This document shows positions 45,965 to 56,921 of a DNA stretch of 64,000 nt, piece by piece. The translations under genes and the position numbers were made by a program. Each line of letters begins with the position of its first letter. The first letter of the stretch is position 1. The stretch is from Paramarasmius palmivorus. Its lineage: Eukaryota; Basidiomycota; Agaricomycetes; Agaricales; Marasmiaceae. The notes under the pieces were generated by a model. That model saw only the letters and a list, made by a program, of their open reading frames with translations. It did not search any database and had not been told where the DNA came from. Where the stretch lies: the NCBI GenBank assembly GCA_037176845.1, contig JAYKXP010000016.1:124001-188000 (forward strand). The letters run 5' to 3'.

Positions 45965-47437
45965 ATGAGCGCGCTCACAAACATCCTCGCTTCGCTTGCT
46001 CCTCCCCCAGTCGTCGTCCCAGAGGAATATGATGGCTGGGAAGCTAGGTGGAAGCTTTTCGTTTTCAGGCCTGCTTGTCCGTATCCACTTTGTTGCCATT
46101 TCCGTGGAAACTTTTGACGTAAAATTCTAGATTTCAAGACGGAAGCTCTCCTTCTCGGTGCATTGTTATTTTATGTCGGCTTTTGGTTCATTGGGAAAGG
46201 TCTAAACAGCAAGAAGGCACAACGCTGGTGCGACGTTTTTCCGTGTTCTACGCGTTTTCTAGCTTCTGATGGGTTATGACGACTTTTCAGGTTAGACGCA
46301 CATCTACCTATTCTGGAGAAGCAATTCTCTCGACCCAATGCAAGGGGACTCCTCAGGGATGGTTATTCGGATTATTTCAGCTTTTCCACCGGCAGACGCA
46401 ACATCGCGTCCTTACACGTCACTTTTTCCCTCCGACCCTTCCATGATTTCCTACAGGTCGTCTATAATATCGCCTGGACTTTCGTCGACCTCGAGTCCAA
46501 GTTCAGAGACGAACTCGAATTGGACTTTAAGCTCTTCCCGGATGCTCTTTCTCATGACTTTGTCTGGGCGGTAGTCGCAAAAAGTGAACTTCGATCAGTA
46601 AAGAATGATCGCTGGGACTTGGTACGGGTATTTTCGGTATTGAATTTCATATCGCTAATGTTTTACTGTTCATTAGTCTTTTACTAGAACGTCCGAAAAC
46701 CCGAGTCTTCCACCACAGTTCTCAGTGATGTCAGGTGCGAAGCATTGTACCCGCTATGACGCTTCCCTATTGAACGTCGTTCACAGAATTCGCGGATGTG
46801 ACTGACAACATTCTGAGGAACCCTGCACTCGCTAATTTGCTCAAGGATCCCAAGATTCAGCCACACTTCCGTTCTCTCTCTGTGAGAATACTAGCTCCAT
46901 TCTTGTTAAATACATAACTGACTGTCATCATAGGTTACCGACCAGCCTCGCGAACGACCTTTGGCTCCCATTTCTCCCGAGAAGCGGGAGAAGCATGTTA
47001 TCTTGACCCTGTCTATCCCTTCGTCCTCCGTTGACACGGTTCCAATCGTCGAAGCAATGTTCCCATTCATTGACTCTCTTTCCAAACTCAACATCCGCCC
47101 GGAAACCAAGACAAAGCTCAGGAAAACTCGTGAAGAGCTCGATAAGGAGCTGAAGTTAGATTCAGAGGCAAAGGCCAGAGAAGAGGTTTGTAGATTGCGG
47201 TAAACAGTTCTACATGAAATTGACTTTGCATTGCAGAGAGAACAAGCGAAAGAAGATCAAAAGGCTGCCAAACGCAAAGCTGAGGAAGAGAGGATAGCAA
47301 AACTTCCTGCAGCTGAGCAGCAGAAGGTGCGCTTCCATACCATGGGCTTGGGTGCATTTCTGATTGTTTTCCAGATTCTCGAAAGAGAGAAAAAGCGCTC
47401 TATCCGAAAGTCACAAGGGAAGACTGTCAGGAAATAG
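45965..47437 (+). CDS. CCDC47-like ER membrane protein (DUF1682)
   Basis: It resembles CCDC47, an ER membrane protein that in animals acts in the PAT chaperone complex for multi-spanning proteins and affects calcium signalling. After a short lumenal-like N-terminus (MSALTNILASLAPPPVVV), a single membrane helix ALLLGALLFYVGFWFIG is followed by the cytosolic domain (HLPILEKQFSRP, IASLHVTFSLRPFHDFLQ, YNIAWTFVDLESKFRDEL). The C-terminal coiled coil is rich in Lys, Glu and Arg (KLRKTREELDKELKLDSEAK, ending SIRKSQGKTVRK). At least six introns, so the frame must be assembled across exons around 46290-46680. Start at 45965, divergent from the orphan at 45257-45766. Confidence 0.88.
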
Positions 47438-47628
47438 GCGATACCGTTCAATTGTTATCTGCAATGTGTACTGTGTATCCAAGTACCCGAGCAAATTATC
47501 TATATCTGTTCCCTATCTGTCGAATGCGAAATGCGAAGTGCGAGTGGGCCTGTTAGCCGAATAGATAGATAGATGAGCGGATCGAAAGTTTTCTGAGTTC
47601 TCCAATTGAGTTTTCTCCATCTACCCTC

Positions 47629-49978
47629 ATGCAAAACACGGCATTTGCTGGGGCCTGGGACTCTCTACCCACTTCATTAACACCATGGATGTGAGTTATC
47701 TGCTTTTTTGATCTATAACCTCGTCTGAGATAACGAAAATAGTCTCGATGTAATAGACTCCATGGGACACACGCAAATGACGCCAGTCCAAGCATCTACC
47801 ATTCCGTTATTCATGAAACACAAGGATGTTGTAGTCGAGGCTGTTACTGGCTCTGGAAAAACATTGGCATTTGTGATACCAGTTCTGGAACGACTGGTAC
47901 GAAGAGAGAGGCTTCGTAAAAACGAAGTCGGTGCCTTGATAATAAGCCCAACTCGGTGCGAGGTCTTTTGAACTTCTTTTTTAAATGTCGCTGAAGAGTT
48001 ATCTCCCCAGAGAGCTTGCAACTCAGATTCACGCTGTATTCTCGACGTTCTTATCTTCTCAACCGGATACAGAAACACCGTTTCCGCCCCCGTTATTGCT
48101 AGTATCGTCACAACAGTCTTCCCCAGAACAAGATATCGAGAGATTCCTATCCTCAGGTGCTGACATTGTTATTGGTACCCCGGGAAGGATTGAAGAGTTT
48201 CTGCTGGGGAAAGGTCGGCTTACTGTGAATGTGAAAGAGCTGGAAGTGCTAGTGCTCGATGAGGCGGATCGGTGCGTGATTGTTTTACTGAGTTGCTGGC
48301 CTTAGCTCACGTTCTGGCTAGTCTACTCGATCTTGGGTTCAAGAACACGCTAACCCATATATTGACTCACCTGCCGAAACAGCGACGAACGGGATTGTTT
48401 AGTGCTACGATGACCGACGCTGATGCAATCTCTGAGCTCGTGCGAGTAGGCCTACGGAATCCAGCCCGTATCGTTGTCAAAGTTCAAGCTCGCAAAGAAG
48501 GTCCGCAACGTAAGACTCAGGTGTTGGAAGAGAGGCGAATACCTGCCAAGTAAGCAAAAAGATTAAACAAAATATTCTCCGCGTAACTGACACATTACAG
48601 CTTGCAGAATCTATACGTCAAATGTAGGGCTTCAGAGAAGACTGTTCAATTGAGCCGTCTAATCCGACACGAGACGGAGCAACACAAGTCATCGCAGTTC
48701 ATTATATTTTTTGCTACTGGGGCGTGCGTGGATCATTTTTATCGTGTAAGGAAACATGCACCATTGCAAGGCCTCTCTTCCTCACCCCTTCCTAGATATT
48801 ACCATCCCTACTCCCAAGTGACGCAAACCTACATTCCCTACATGGTCACCTCGCCCCCTCGGCTCGGACACGCACTCTAGAAGCCTTTTCTTCCGCAGTT
48901 TCTACGCCTACGTCACCTTCAATACTTTTGTGTACAGATGTCGCTGCAAGAGGGCTTGACCTTCCTCATGTCGACGTCGTGATACAATATGATCCACCCG
49001 CGGACGCAAAGGCGTTCTCGCATCGCTGTGGTCGTACAGCACGAGCAGGAAGGAGTGGAAAAGCATATACCATGTTGATGGGAAGAGAAGTAGAATACGT
49101 GGGTGAGTTTACACATATGGTTGACTGCTCTGGCACTTTCTTAACATTGTCAAGACTTGATGTCTGTTCGACGGATACCGTTGAAACAATGTCCATATAT
49201 CACTCATGATGGCTCGCTGGATGACGAGGAACGGCCAGAGGATCCCGAGGTCACTGTCTACCTCGAGAAGAGTAGAGAAATATTGCGCAAGGACCGTGCG
49301 CTACACGATCAGGTTCGTTCAATCGAGGATATCTCGTTCTGGCCGCTACTAACAAGTCTCAGGCCGCGAAAGCTTTCGTATCCTTCATACGAGCTTATTC
49401 CAAGCACGAGGCCTCATATATTTTCCGAATCAAAGATCTTGACTTCGTTGGCCTAGCAAAGAGCTATGGGCTGTTGCGGCTCCCTAGAATGCCAGAGCTC
49501 AAAGATGCGGAACTCAGTGGATGGAAAGACGCAGATATTAATGTAGGGACCCTCTCTTCCATGTACACCCTCAACTCACTTCGATTTGTAGTGGGACAAC
49601 TATGAATATCTGGACAAGCTTCAAGAGGCCAAACGTCGAGCAACTCTTGCTACCAAGAGTCAGGCACCTTCAACAAACAATACAGCAAAGGTACAACGTA
49701 AAAACCCGAATGCTCCCTGGAGTCGCAAAGCCGACCAGAAGGAGGAACGCGAGAAAAGAAAGCAAAAGAAGGTGAACAAGAAAAAGTGGTTAAAGGAGCA
49801 TTCATCCTCAAGCGCCATTTCAACGCTCAAACGATCGAGGGACGACGAGGGTGACAATGATGATGATGACGACGACGACGACTGGGATGATCTGGCGAAG
49901 GAAGAGCGTATGGCGAAGAAGGTTCGGAAGGGGGATATTACCCAGAAAGACTTTGATGCACAGTTCGCTGATTTATGA
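47629..49978 (+). CDS. SPB4: DEAD-box RNA helicase Spb4/DDX55
   Basis: Nucleolar RNA helicase for maturation of the large ribosomal subunit. The Q motif region is [12 protein letters not shown]; Walker A is AVTGSGKT; motif Ib lies in TPGR; the DEAD box is VLDEADR, which spans an intron; motif III is SATM; and the helicase C motifs include [14 protein letters not shown] and [14 protein letters not shown]. The C-terminal block typical of Spb4 follows ([20 protein letters not shown]), then a Lys-rich tail ([14 protein letters not shown]), an acidic DDDDDDDDW stretch and [15 protein letters not shown]. Seven or more introns; one at about 48750-48796 joins DHFYR to ILPSLLPSD. Start [14 protein letters not shown] at 47629. 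Confidence 0.94.
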
Positions 49979-50098
49979 CACGCGATGCCAGAAGAGAGTT
50001 CTTTGTTGTGCTAGGCCTCAGTGACCGACAAAACAGTATGCTACCTGCGTGGTTAATCACATAACGTCCAACTCGTAGGGCAAGGAATTGCTAAGGAA

Positions 50099-50669
50099 TT
50101 AAAAGTCGTAAGAGAAGATTGCAGCTAAGTTACGGTGGTTCCCCTTGACACGTTTATATTCCTTCCTGAGCATTTCTTGCATCCAACTGGGCTCTGACAG
50201 AATTTCAGTAAATACGATGTCCTCACTCAAAGTGGAATTACCTACTCGCCCAGATTCTGGGCCACCGTAAACAACGCACAGGAGCACCCACAAATTCATC
50301 ACCTTCTTTCTTTAGTATCTGATCCACTTTCTCTTTGTCGTACGAGAATTTCGGCGTATCACCCGTCCAGGAAGGTAGAGAATGGTGGACCCATAGATAA
50401 CGTTCTTCATCCCCATCCATGAAGCACAATATAGTCTGCTTCAGATGCTCGTTGGCCCAAAAATATCTCGACACCAACGCAACCTGATAGCCTCCAATGT
50501 TCGGCGCTTCTGCGTATACTGCATCCGACAAATGGGATTGGGCAAAAATGCGCAATTGCTCGGGGGTCAGAACGAAGCCGACGACAAAAGGCACTGGAAT
50601 GGGGAGATATTTTGGTGGTTCAGCTTTTGGAGGTTCGGTTTGGGAATCAGGAGACTCTTTGTGATCCAT
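50099..50669 (-). CDS. Hypothetical protein, about 174 residues
   Basis: The start MDHKESPDSQTEPPK at 50669 opens a Pro-rich N-terminus, then a folded-looking core (PVPFVVGFVLTPEQLRIFAQ and EERYLWVHHSLPSW). A 46-nt intron (GTGCTC to GAGTAG, about 50253-50298) joins GDEFVG to NSTLSEDIVFTEIL, and the frame closes at 50099 with a basic C-terminal segment (MLRKEYKRVKGNHRNL). No signal peptide or membrane helix. I do not recognise it; without splicing it would end at 50238. A GTCACGCGTGAC palindrome (50786-50797) lies about 115 bp upstream. Confidence 0.6.
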
Positions 50670-51294
50670 CCAGGCTCAGGCTGACGAGACACGATGGCCT
50701 TGAAGTGATTCGTTTGTTGTGCGCTGATCCCAAAAAATAGGAGCCACAGCACGTGCAAAGGTAAAGCGAGACAGCTGTCACATTCGTCACGCGTGACAGC
50801 GCGTTGCTACAACTATCGCGTGCATCTATGCCAGAAGAAAGTTGTTATTCTGTATCACAGTGGTTCATCATGACTGGCGAGATAGGATACTGTAGCGTGG
50901 TCGTGACGGCGTAACAATAATTAATGTAAAACGTGAGTGTGAGCGTGAACGAGGACATGAAAAGCATATCGGACATGACATTCATTTGATGACAAGACGA
51001 AAAGAGTCCAACTTGCAGAGGAATGATCAAGGGATGATTAAAAGTAAAGGATGAAAGCAAGGCGAAGAACAACAAACAACTAACTTTCGACGAACAACAA
51101 CGAAAAACAAGAACAAAAACATAAATACCATTAAATTCTGCACAACTTGAAGAGCTATGATATCGGCGAGCTACACCCAACGAAATCTGTGGGGGCGCGT
51201 CATTGGCTAATATAAGCTTGTAACGTACGTCCATATGTCCGTTTATGTGTCGCAAAAGTACGCATGATGGAAGGAGAGGCGAGAGAAATGGTGT
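50670..51294. other. Intergenic region with MluI-box palindrome and A/C-rich tract
   Basis: Promoter of the orphan gene on the left and 3' flank of the kinase gene on the right. It holds the perfect 12-nt palindrome GTCACGCGTGAC (50786-50797, containing ACGCGT) and an A/C-rich stretch of CAA-type units (about 51067-51122), which on the kinase strand is T/G-rich. No coding sequence was seen. Confidence 0.5.
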
Positions 51295-53657
51295 TCATGA
51301 CGACGACATCAGGCTGGGCCACTTGATTTTGAGTCCATCTAACCACCGCATATAGAGTAACTCTGATATGGGTGATCTGCGAATGCCAGCGCCACTGTCG
51401 TCACTCTTGTTGTCCGAGGGTACAGGTGAGCTACTGGACGGCAAGCCAGAAATTTCTTCTTGTACTTCGGTGACGACGAGGCCCTTGGCTGTCATCTCGC
51501 TCTTCCTGATGATCCGTTTATGAGGGAATAGTCCGCGGGCAGTCTGAATATGTTGTCTAACGGCAGAGTTACTGTGAAGGGAAAGGTATCAGATGCTATG
51601 TTAGCGCAGGAATTCAAAGACTGACTCGTTGATGCCAGATAAGACGTCCAAGATGATGTGGTATGCCAACTCTGGGTTTGCCTCCTTTAGCTCTGAAAAT
51701 CCTCTAGTGAGCATGCTGAGGGATTCTATCTCCCGAGCATCCATATCATCACGAATGCACTGCAAGAATGTTAGTTTCCTTGGATGTGACTGAGGAATCG
51801 TAAACAACGCACGTTCCGCAGAATGGGCAGGACGACCTCATCAACGATAACGTTTCCAGCCTTCCCCATCTCACTTGCTGCTCGGCGATGGCTGCGAGTA
51901 GTAGGCGACGTGGGAGAAGAGGTGCTGCCTTCTCGGCGCATCTCTCCCACATACTCTGACGAGAGTCTCAACGACCCTGCCGTATCAACCTTCTTCACCG
52001 GCCGAATTGTATCAATTCCGTTTCCAAGGTCGGCCTCTCGCATTATAGTACCGGCGCCGTTGGTTACATTTCTGGCGGCATACGACGAACGGCGGCTGCT
52101 TCGCATGGAGCCACTATATGCGGGCGGTGGCGTGGTATCTTGAGTTACTGAGTCGTCAACAGCAGATTCCGATGACGATTGTTGAGCATTGATCAGCGAT
52201 TCTATGTCTTTCTCCGAGGAAGGCGAAGGTGGGATGTCTTTCAACACGACCGTTGAATGAGCAGCCAGTAGGTTGGATCCAATGCTGGGGTCGGTACCTT
52301 TGGTAGCCGCTCCAGTATCTATTGACCCATGGATCTCTGTGAACGATGCCGCATCCTGGTCATCTTCGTTCTCATCTGGTATCACAAGGTCCTTCGCCAT
52401 ACTTCGGAACGTTCCCATCACAGACGATGTTTTAATGGTGTCAAAGTTCCAATCGCTTCTCATGCTAGAGTTGGCATCCCAATGCAGGCTGTTCCGAACA
52501 GTCCCCTGATACACCTGATGACCCCTCTGAGGGGAGCGTGAGCGGTAGTCTTGATAGCGCTCAATGAGCTCTGTCAGATAAGACGTTTTGCGCGCACCCC
52601 GGATAAACCGATGTTGTAATAATTCATTGGCAGTCGGACGCTATAACAAATTAGAATGAAACGAGGAATCATGCAAATTATAAGAATGACAACGTACAGC
52701 CTTCGGGTCCTTCGTAAGACAAAGACTGACAAAGTCTTTGAAGGCAGCCGAAAATGGACCTTCGAGAACGGGCGGTTTGGCTTTGGGGATGAGGAATAAC
52801 ACACGCATGGGATGATACTCGGCTAACGGTGGTTCGCCCTTTGCCATTTCGATCGCAGTAATTCCCAGACTCCACATGTCGGCTTTGGCGTCGTAACCTG
52901 CCTGACGAATAACCTCTGGTGCCATCCAGAAAGGTGTGCCAACGAAGGTGTGCCGCAAGGTGGACGTCAGCTGTGCGGCTACACCAAAATCCGCGAGCTT
53001 GACTTTGCCGGAGGATGAAAGAAGAACGTTTGCTGCCTTGATATCTCGATGAATGGTCCCTTCTGTGTGGAGATAGTCCAAACCCAACAGGAGTTCCCGG
53101 CAAATGACCGCGATGTGAGCTTCTGAGAACGTGCCCGCTTTCAAAAGGTCTAGACAAGACCCGCCGGCCAAAAACTCCATGACGATCCAAAGTTTGTAGG
53201 CGACGACGAAAGATCCGTAGTAACGAGTGACATATTCAGAGTCGCACTGCGCAAGACTGGCTATTTCCTGCTGAATTTCAGAGATATCGTCGTCCGAATC
53301 CTCCAAATCTATGAAAGAACTATGAGTGTCTCACTTGCGATGATAGGCAGTATAACGCTCACCTATCTGTTTGATTGCAACAATCTGCTTTGTTTCATTG
53401 TGCATAGCCTTGTACACAACACCGAAACTTCCTGTGCCCAACTTCTCCAACAAAGTATACTGGCTAGCCGGATTGCTGCTGGGTAGAGGAATGGGTTCCC
53501 GCGTTTTCTTCTGGTCAGCCTGTGAGGAAGGAGAACGGGTCAAAACTCTGGGTTGTGGTTTGGAGAGGACATTATCAGAGCTATTGCGCTTTCCAAAGCG
53601 AGAGCCGGGAGCCATGATGGGCGAAAGAAACCGGCGTCTCAAGGTGTTGTCATCCAC
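51295..53657 (-). CDS. Ste20/GCK-family serine-threonine kinase
   Basis: Germinal-centre-type kinase (GCK-III group, related to Sps1/Kic1/Nak1-type and MST-type kinases) acting in polarity and MOR/septation signalling in fungi (family knowledge). Kinase landmarks: [11 protein letters not shown] glycine loop, the catalytic lysine in IVAIKQI, then the GCK-specific [16 protein letters not shown] across an intron, [25 protein letters not shown] and [29 protein letters not shown]. The kinase domain is followed by a long Ser/Thr-rich regulatory tail, an autoinhibitory or scaffold region and a helical C-terminus ([21 protein letters not shown]). About seven introns. The open frame starts at 53657 ([14 protein letters not shown]), but [13 protein letters not shown] at about 53615 is a plausible alternative. 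Confidence 0.92.
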
Positions 53658-54548
53658 ACCCCTCCTAGCGACGTTCTGACCTCATGCCTTTTGATCATAA
53701 CACCAAAGATGGAACGTGAACACACGTGCCGGACATTGAGGTGGTAATCTCCACAAAACGGTGGATTGATTATTGATTAGAGTCGAATGGTTCCACTCCT
53801 TCTAGTGCAATAGCTCTGATGGGAACAAGGGAAAATTTCACTCACCATTTCCGTGAAAACAGAGACTAATACGGTAGAACTCGTGGGTGATCTGGGAAAA
53901 GCGAGGGATAACGGTGTCGATGAAGCAGAGGAATCCTGGATATCTGTGGTGGTGTAGTATAGTCGTAAAAAAGTATCCTGGCTGTTTCAATGGCTTCCGA
54001 TTCGTTTCAAAGGATCGCTGTAAGAGCCGGTGAGGTCGATGATTCCAGTGTCGAGAATACTGCCGACGACGACGAGGACCACGGCTATAGATATAGGATA
54101 AAATAGATGGAATATGGGGGAACGAGGAAGAAGAAGAGGAGGGCGTATGCGTGTCGGCTGGCAGGCAGGCTTGCGGAGTGCACCTCGAGTCTCTATGACG
54201 AAGCGCTTGACGCTGTGGGAAAAAAGGTGTAACGGTGAGCACCTCCCCTGTTTCGCTCCTTTATGGCAATTTTTTTAAAGTGGCCTCCGAGTGGCCTCAT
54301 TCGGCTCTCTCGCAGCGCAATAAAACATTTGTCAGAGATCGAGAATAATGTATCGTACGTTCTGTGGCATGTAAGGACGGCCCTTTGTAGTTTCCATTAT
54401 TCATCTAACAATCACGCTCGCATGGCCGAGGAGCAATACAATACGCTTCAAGTTTGACATGCATGTTGGCTTGGGGCATGGCATAGGTGTGCGACATACA
54501 AAGGAAACTGCGAAAGACACTATATCCGACAACTCTGCAAGACTCCCT
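53658..54548. other. Kinase promoter and RPL35 3' flank
   Basis: About 890 bp with no supported gene. It includes a purine-rich GAGGAAGAAGAAGAGGAGG tract (about 54123-54141), which on the kinase strand is pyrimidine-rich and typical of a promoter or leader, and the downstream flank of the ribosomal protein gene. A 134-codon minus-strand frame (53838-54242) is Arg/His/Ser-rich and has no family similarity. Confidence 0.5.
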
Positions 54549-55101
54549 TCATGCCTTGACAGCGTACTTCCTGGTCGGGAAATTTTGGTCCTTCTTCGTC
54601 TGCTTGAGTGTCTTCAAAGACTTCTCGTGCTGTGAGGTGATGTATGGAGTAAGTACAAGGCAAAACATTCATCCAAGAACGTAGCCAACCTTGGTCAGCC
54701 GCCGCCGGATGGCGCGAGTCTTCTTGGGTCGGAGATCAAGAGGAATGTACTTCTTGCCCTTGTAGTACTCGCGGAGGTTTTGGCGAGTCTTCTGGTTCAT
54801 AACTGTCAAAACCCGTGCGATAGACTTGCGGACAGTGTTGCTAAATAGACATTATGAAAATGTTAGCCAAATCTAATCTAAACCAAAGAATCTTGGTAAA
54901 CGCACATCTTGGTGAGTTTGGATGCAGACCCTCCCGCAATCTTTTGCACCCGAAGTGCCAAAAGCTCATTCTTGAGCTCGCTGAGTTGTTTTGACAAGTC
55001 GGCTTTTGACCTATTCCATCGTCAGATTGCTGGTCCATCAACAATTACTGGTTTGAAGCGCACTTGGACTGAAGCTCGTAGGCCTTGACTTTTCCGGGCA
55101 T
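54549..55101 (-). CDS. RPL35: 60S ribosomal protein L35 (uL29)
   Basis: Ribosomal protein at the exit tunnel of the large subunit. Sequence begins [13 protein letters not shown], continues [20 protein letters not shown] (split by an intron) and [37 protein letters not shown] and ends [13 protein letters not shown], all strongly conserved. Four exons: the first intron (GTGCGC to GAATAG) splits the codon after QS, the last (GTTGGC to CTCACAG) precedes HEKSLKTLK. The normal length of about 123 residues and basic composition are as expected. Confidence 0.96.
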
Positions 55102-55485
55102 TTTGGCGGGTCTGAACGAAACAAGAAAATTGAATGAGTGTCCTAGTTGCACGATATAGCAGCGATTATCCTTACCTTGAGGAGGTCGCTAGATTTTGTG
55201 GTCGAGGCGCGGGGGTGCTCTATCCTTCCAAATTCGGCGTCAGTGGGCAAACCTTATTTTTCAAAACTGTACAGTTGTCGTGGGAATAGCACGGTAGATG
55301 CCGACATGGGCGCTTGCCCAAGATGCCATTCAATTTTGATCGTTTCTTCAAATTCTTGCGTCTACTTAATGTCCTATGTAGTGTGTATATTGTACGAGTT
55401 GTTCTATGGCTCGCCTGTCCAACGATAAAGAATACAATAATCAAGTCATGCCCGACCAAAGCTGCAGAGCGCTGCAGCCTGTCTA
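55102..55485. promoter_or_regulatory. RPL35 promoter and HIS6 3' flank
   Basis: 384 bp between the RPL35 start and the HIS6 stop on the same strand. The overlapping small open frames on both strands show no similarity. Expected to hold the strong ribosomal-protein promoter; I could not recognise a specific element. Confidence 0.45.
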
Positions 55486-56747
55486 TTAGACAAGCGCGCG
55501 GCTACTTCTTTGTACAAGCTCTTCAAATTTAACAAGGGTTCCCCCAAATATATCCAGAGAACTAGAATTGAATTCAGATTATCTCAAACCCAATGAGAAA
55601 CACGCGTACATACCTTCCATAAGTCAGATCCACGCGTCCATTCGATAGACGATCGACCAGGTCAAGGTCAGATATGCCTGCAGTGGAGTATCAGCGAATG
55701 AAAGGTAATTACGGATAGTTCAACTCACTTTTGGCACCTCCAGCATAAGTAACAGGTATACTTGACCATTCCCCAAGTTCTTATGAAGTATTAGTCGAAC
55801 GTGTACCAAAACTAGCTAGTATACTCACTAGCAACTAGCTCTTCGTCTATTCCCTGACATAGTCCCTCGACATCGGCTGCGTGCACGAGGAATTCACTAC
55901 CGGAGAGTGTCAGCCATTCGTTTTGGACCAGCGACTCGGATTGGTCACCTGCAATGCTCAGCGAGCATGTCCAGCGTTTCTATGCAAAGGATAAGACTCT
56001 GAAGAGGCCGCATAGATGAACGCTTTACCTTTGGCAACCTCCATGTCGGTTATGTCTTGCCACTTGTTCATTGCAACAAACCACTTGTCACCTCGCCGTC
56101 GACAGCTTGTAGCCAGGTTTGAGTTCACGACTAGGATTCAGCAAGGCTGCGGGCTGACCTGACGTCGACGACCAATCTGTCTTTCCCTGTCGCTTTTGAG
56201 ATGTCTTGGAGTCTCTTCAGAGAGAAGTTTCCTTCTGGAAATAGATACGATGTGACGATAACCTATAATGAATGTTACACTTCATCTACAAAAAACTTCG
56301 GAGAACGCACCTTGCTAGCCCCAGCATCTAACCAAGACTTTGCATTTTGTTCATTAATTCCACCTCCGACTTGTAGTCCACCTTCAGAATTGCACCGTTA
56401 GATTTGTTTTGCGAACAATGCGCAAACGGTCCACTCAACCAGGCCAGGCAGCCAAAGCTTCCTTTGCAGCATCGTCATTCCCTGGTCCCAACTTGATGAC
56501 ATGGCCACCTTCCAGTCCGTTGTCCTTGTATAACTTAGCAAAGTCCGAGGGTGATAAACTGTATGGATCCGTGTTTATTGAGCAAAGCTTGTGGTGTGAT
56601 TCATGAGAGACGAACAAGCCTTGAGACAAAGTTCGTCTTCAAAGCGCCTGGGTCCTTTTCAGACAGTGTTCCGCCGACAATTTGCTTGACCTGGCCGTCG
56701 TGGAGATCGATACACGGTCTGAATACGCTGTGTCGGCGGCTAGTCAT
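55486..56747 (-). CDS. HIS6: Phosphoribosylformimino-AICAR isomerase (histidine biosynthesis)
   Basis: It isomerises ProFAR to PRFAR, the fourth step of histidine synthesis, in a (beta/alpha)8 barrel. Start [20 protein letters not shown] at 56747 with the conserved catalytic [13 protein letters not shown]. Further blocks are [57 protein letters not shown] and [10 protein letters not shown], then [18 protein letters not shown] and [13 protein letters not shown] at the C-terminus. Introns are numerous (at least seven, e.g. one with acceptor CAATTCTAG joining TYG to SSLDIFGG). The stop at 55486 gives a protein near 260 residues, typical of the eukaryotic enzyme. The HOT gene upstream is on the same strand with a gap of 174 bp. 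Confidence 0.93.
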
Positions 56748-56921
56748 GGTGGATCGAAAGATAGATATCATCATCCGATCGCGCAGCTTATTACCCGGTC
56801 ATGCATGGAAGAAACCAGTTGCGAAGTCAGATATGTTACAATGACGCGTCCGTACAAATACAAGAGCTACTCCAAGATCCACCCAGTACCAACCGCAGTG
56901 AGTTCCATACTATTTGATCCC

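Noticed and set aside
45767..46099. Upstream extension of the orphan protein at 45257-45766
   Set aside because: Overlaps the 5' end of the divergent CCDC47 gene and has random composition.
53838..54242. 134-codon open frame on the minus strand upstream of the kinase
   Set aside because: Arg/His/Ser-rich, no family similarity, overlaps a purine/pyrimidine tract expected of a promoter or leader.
55010..55060. C/D-box-like TGATGG...CTGA in the first RPL35 intron (possible snoRNA)
   Set aside because: The two boxes are only about 20 nt apart, too short for a snoRNA; the CTGAC is the likely branch point.
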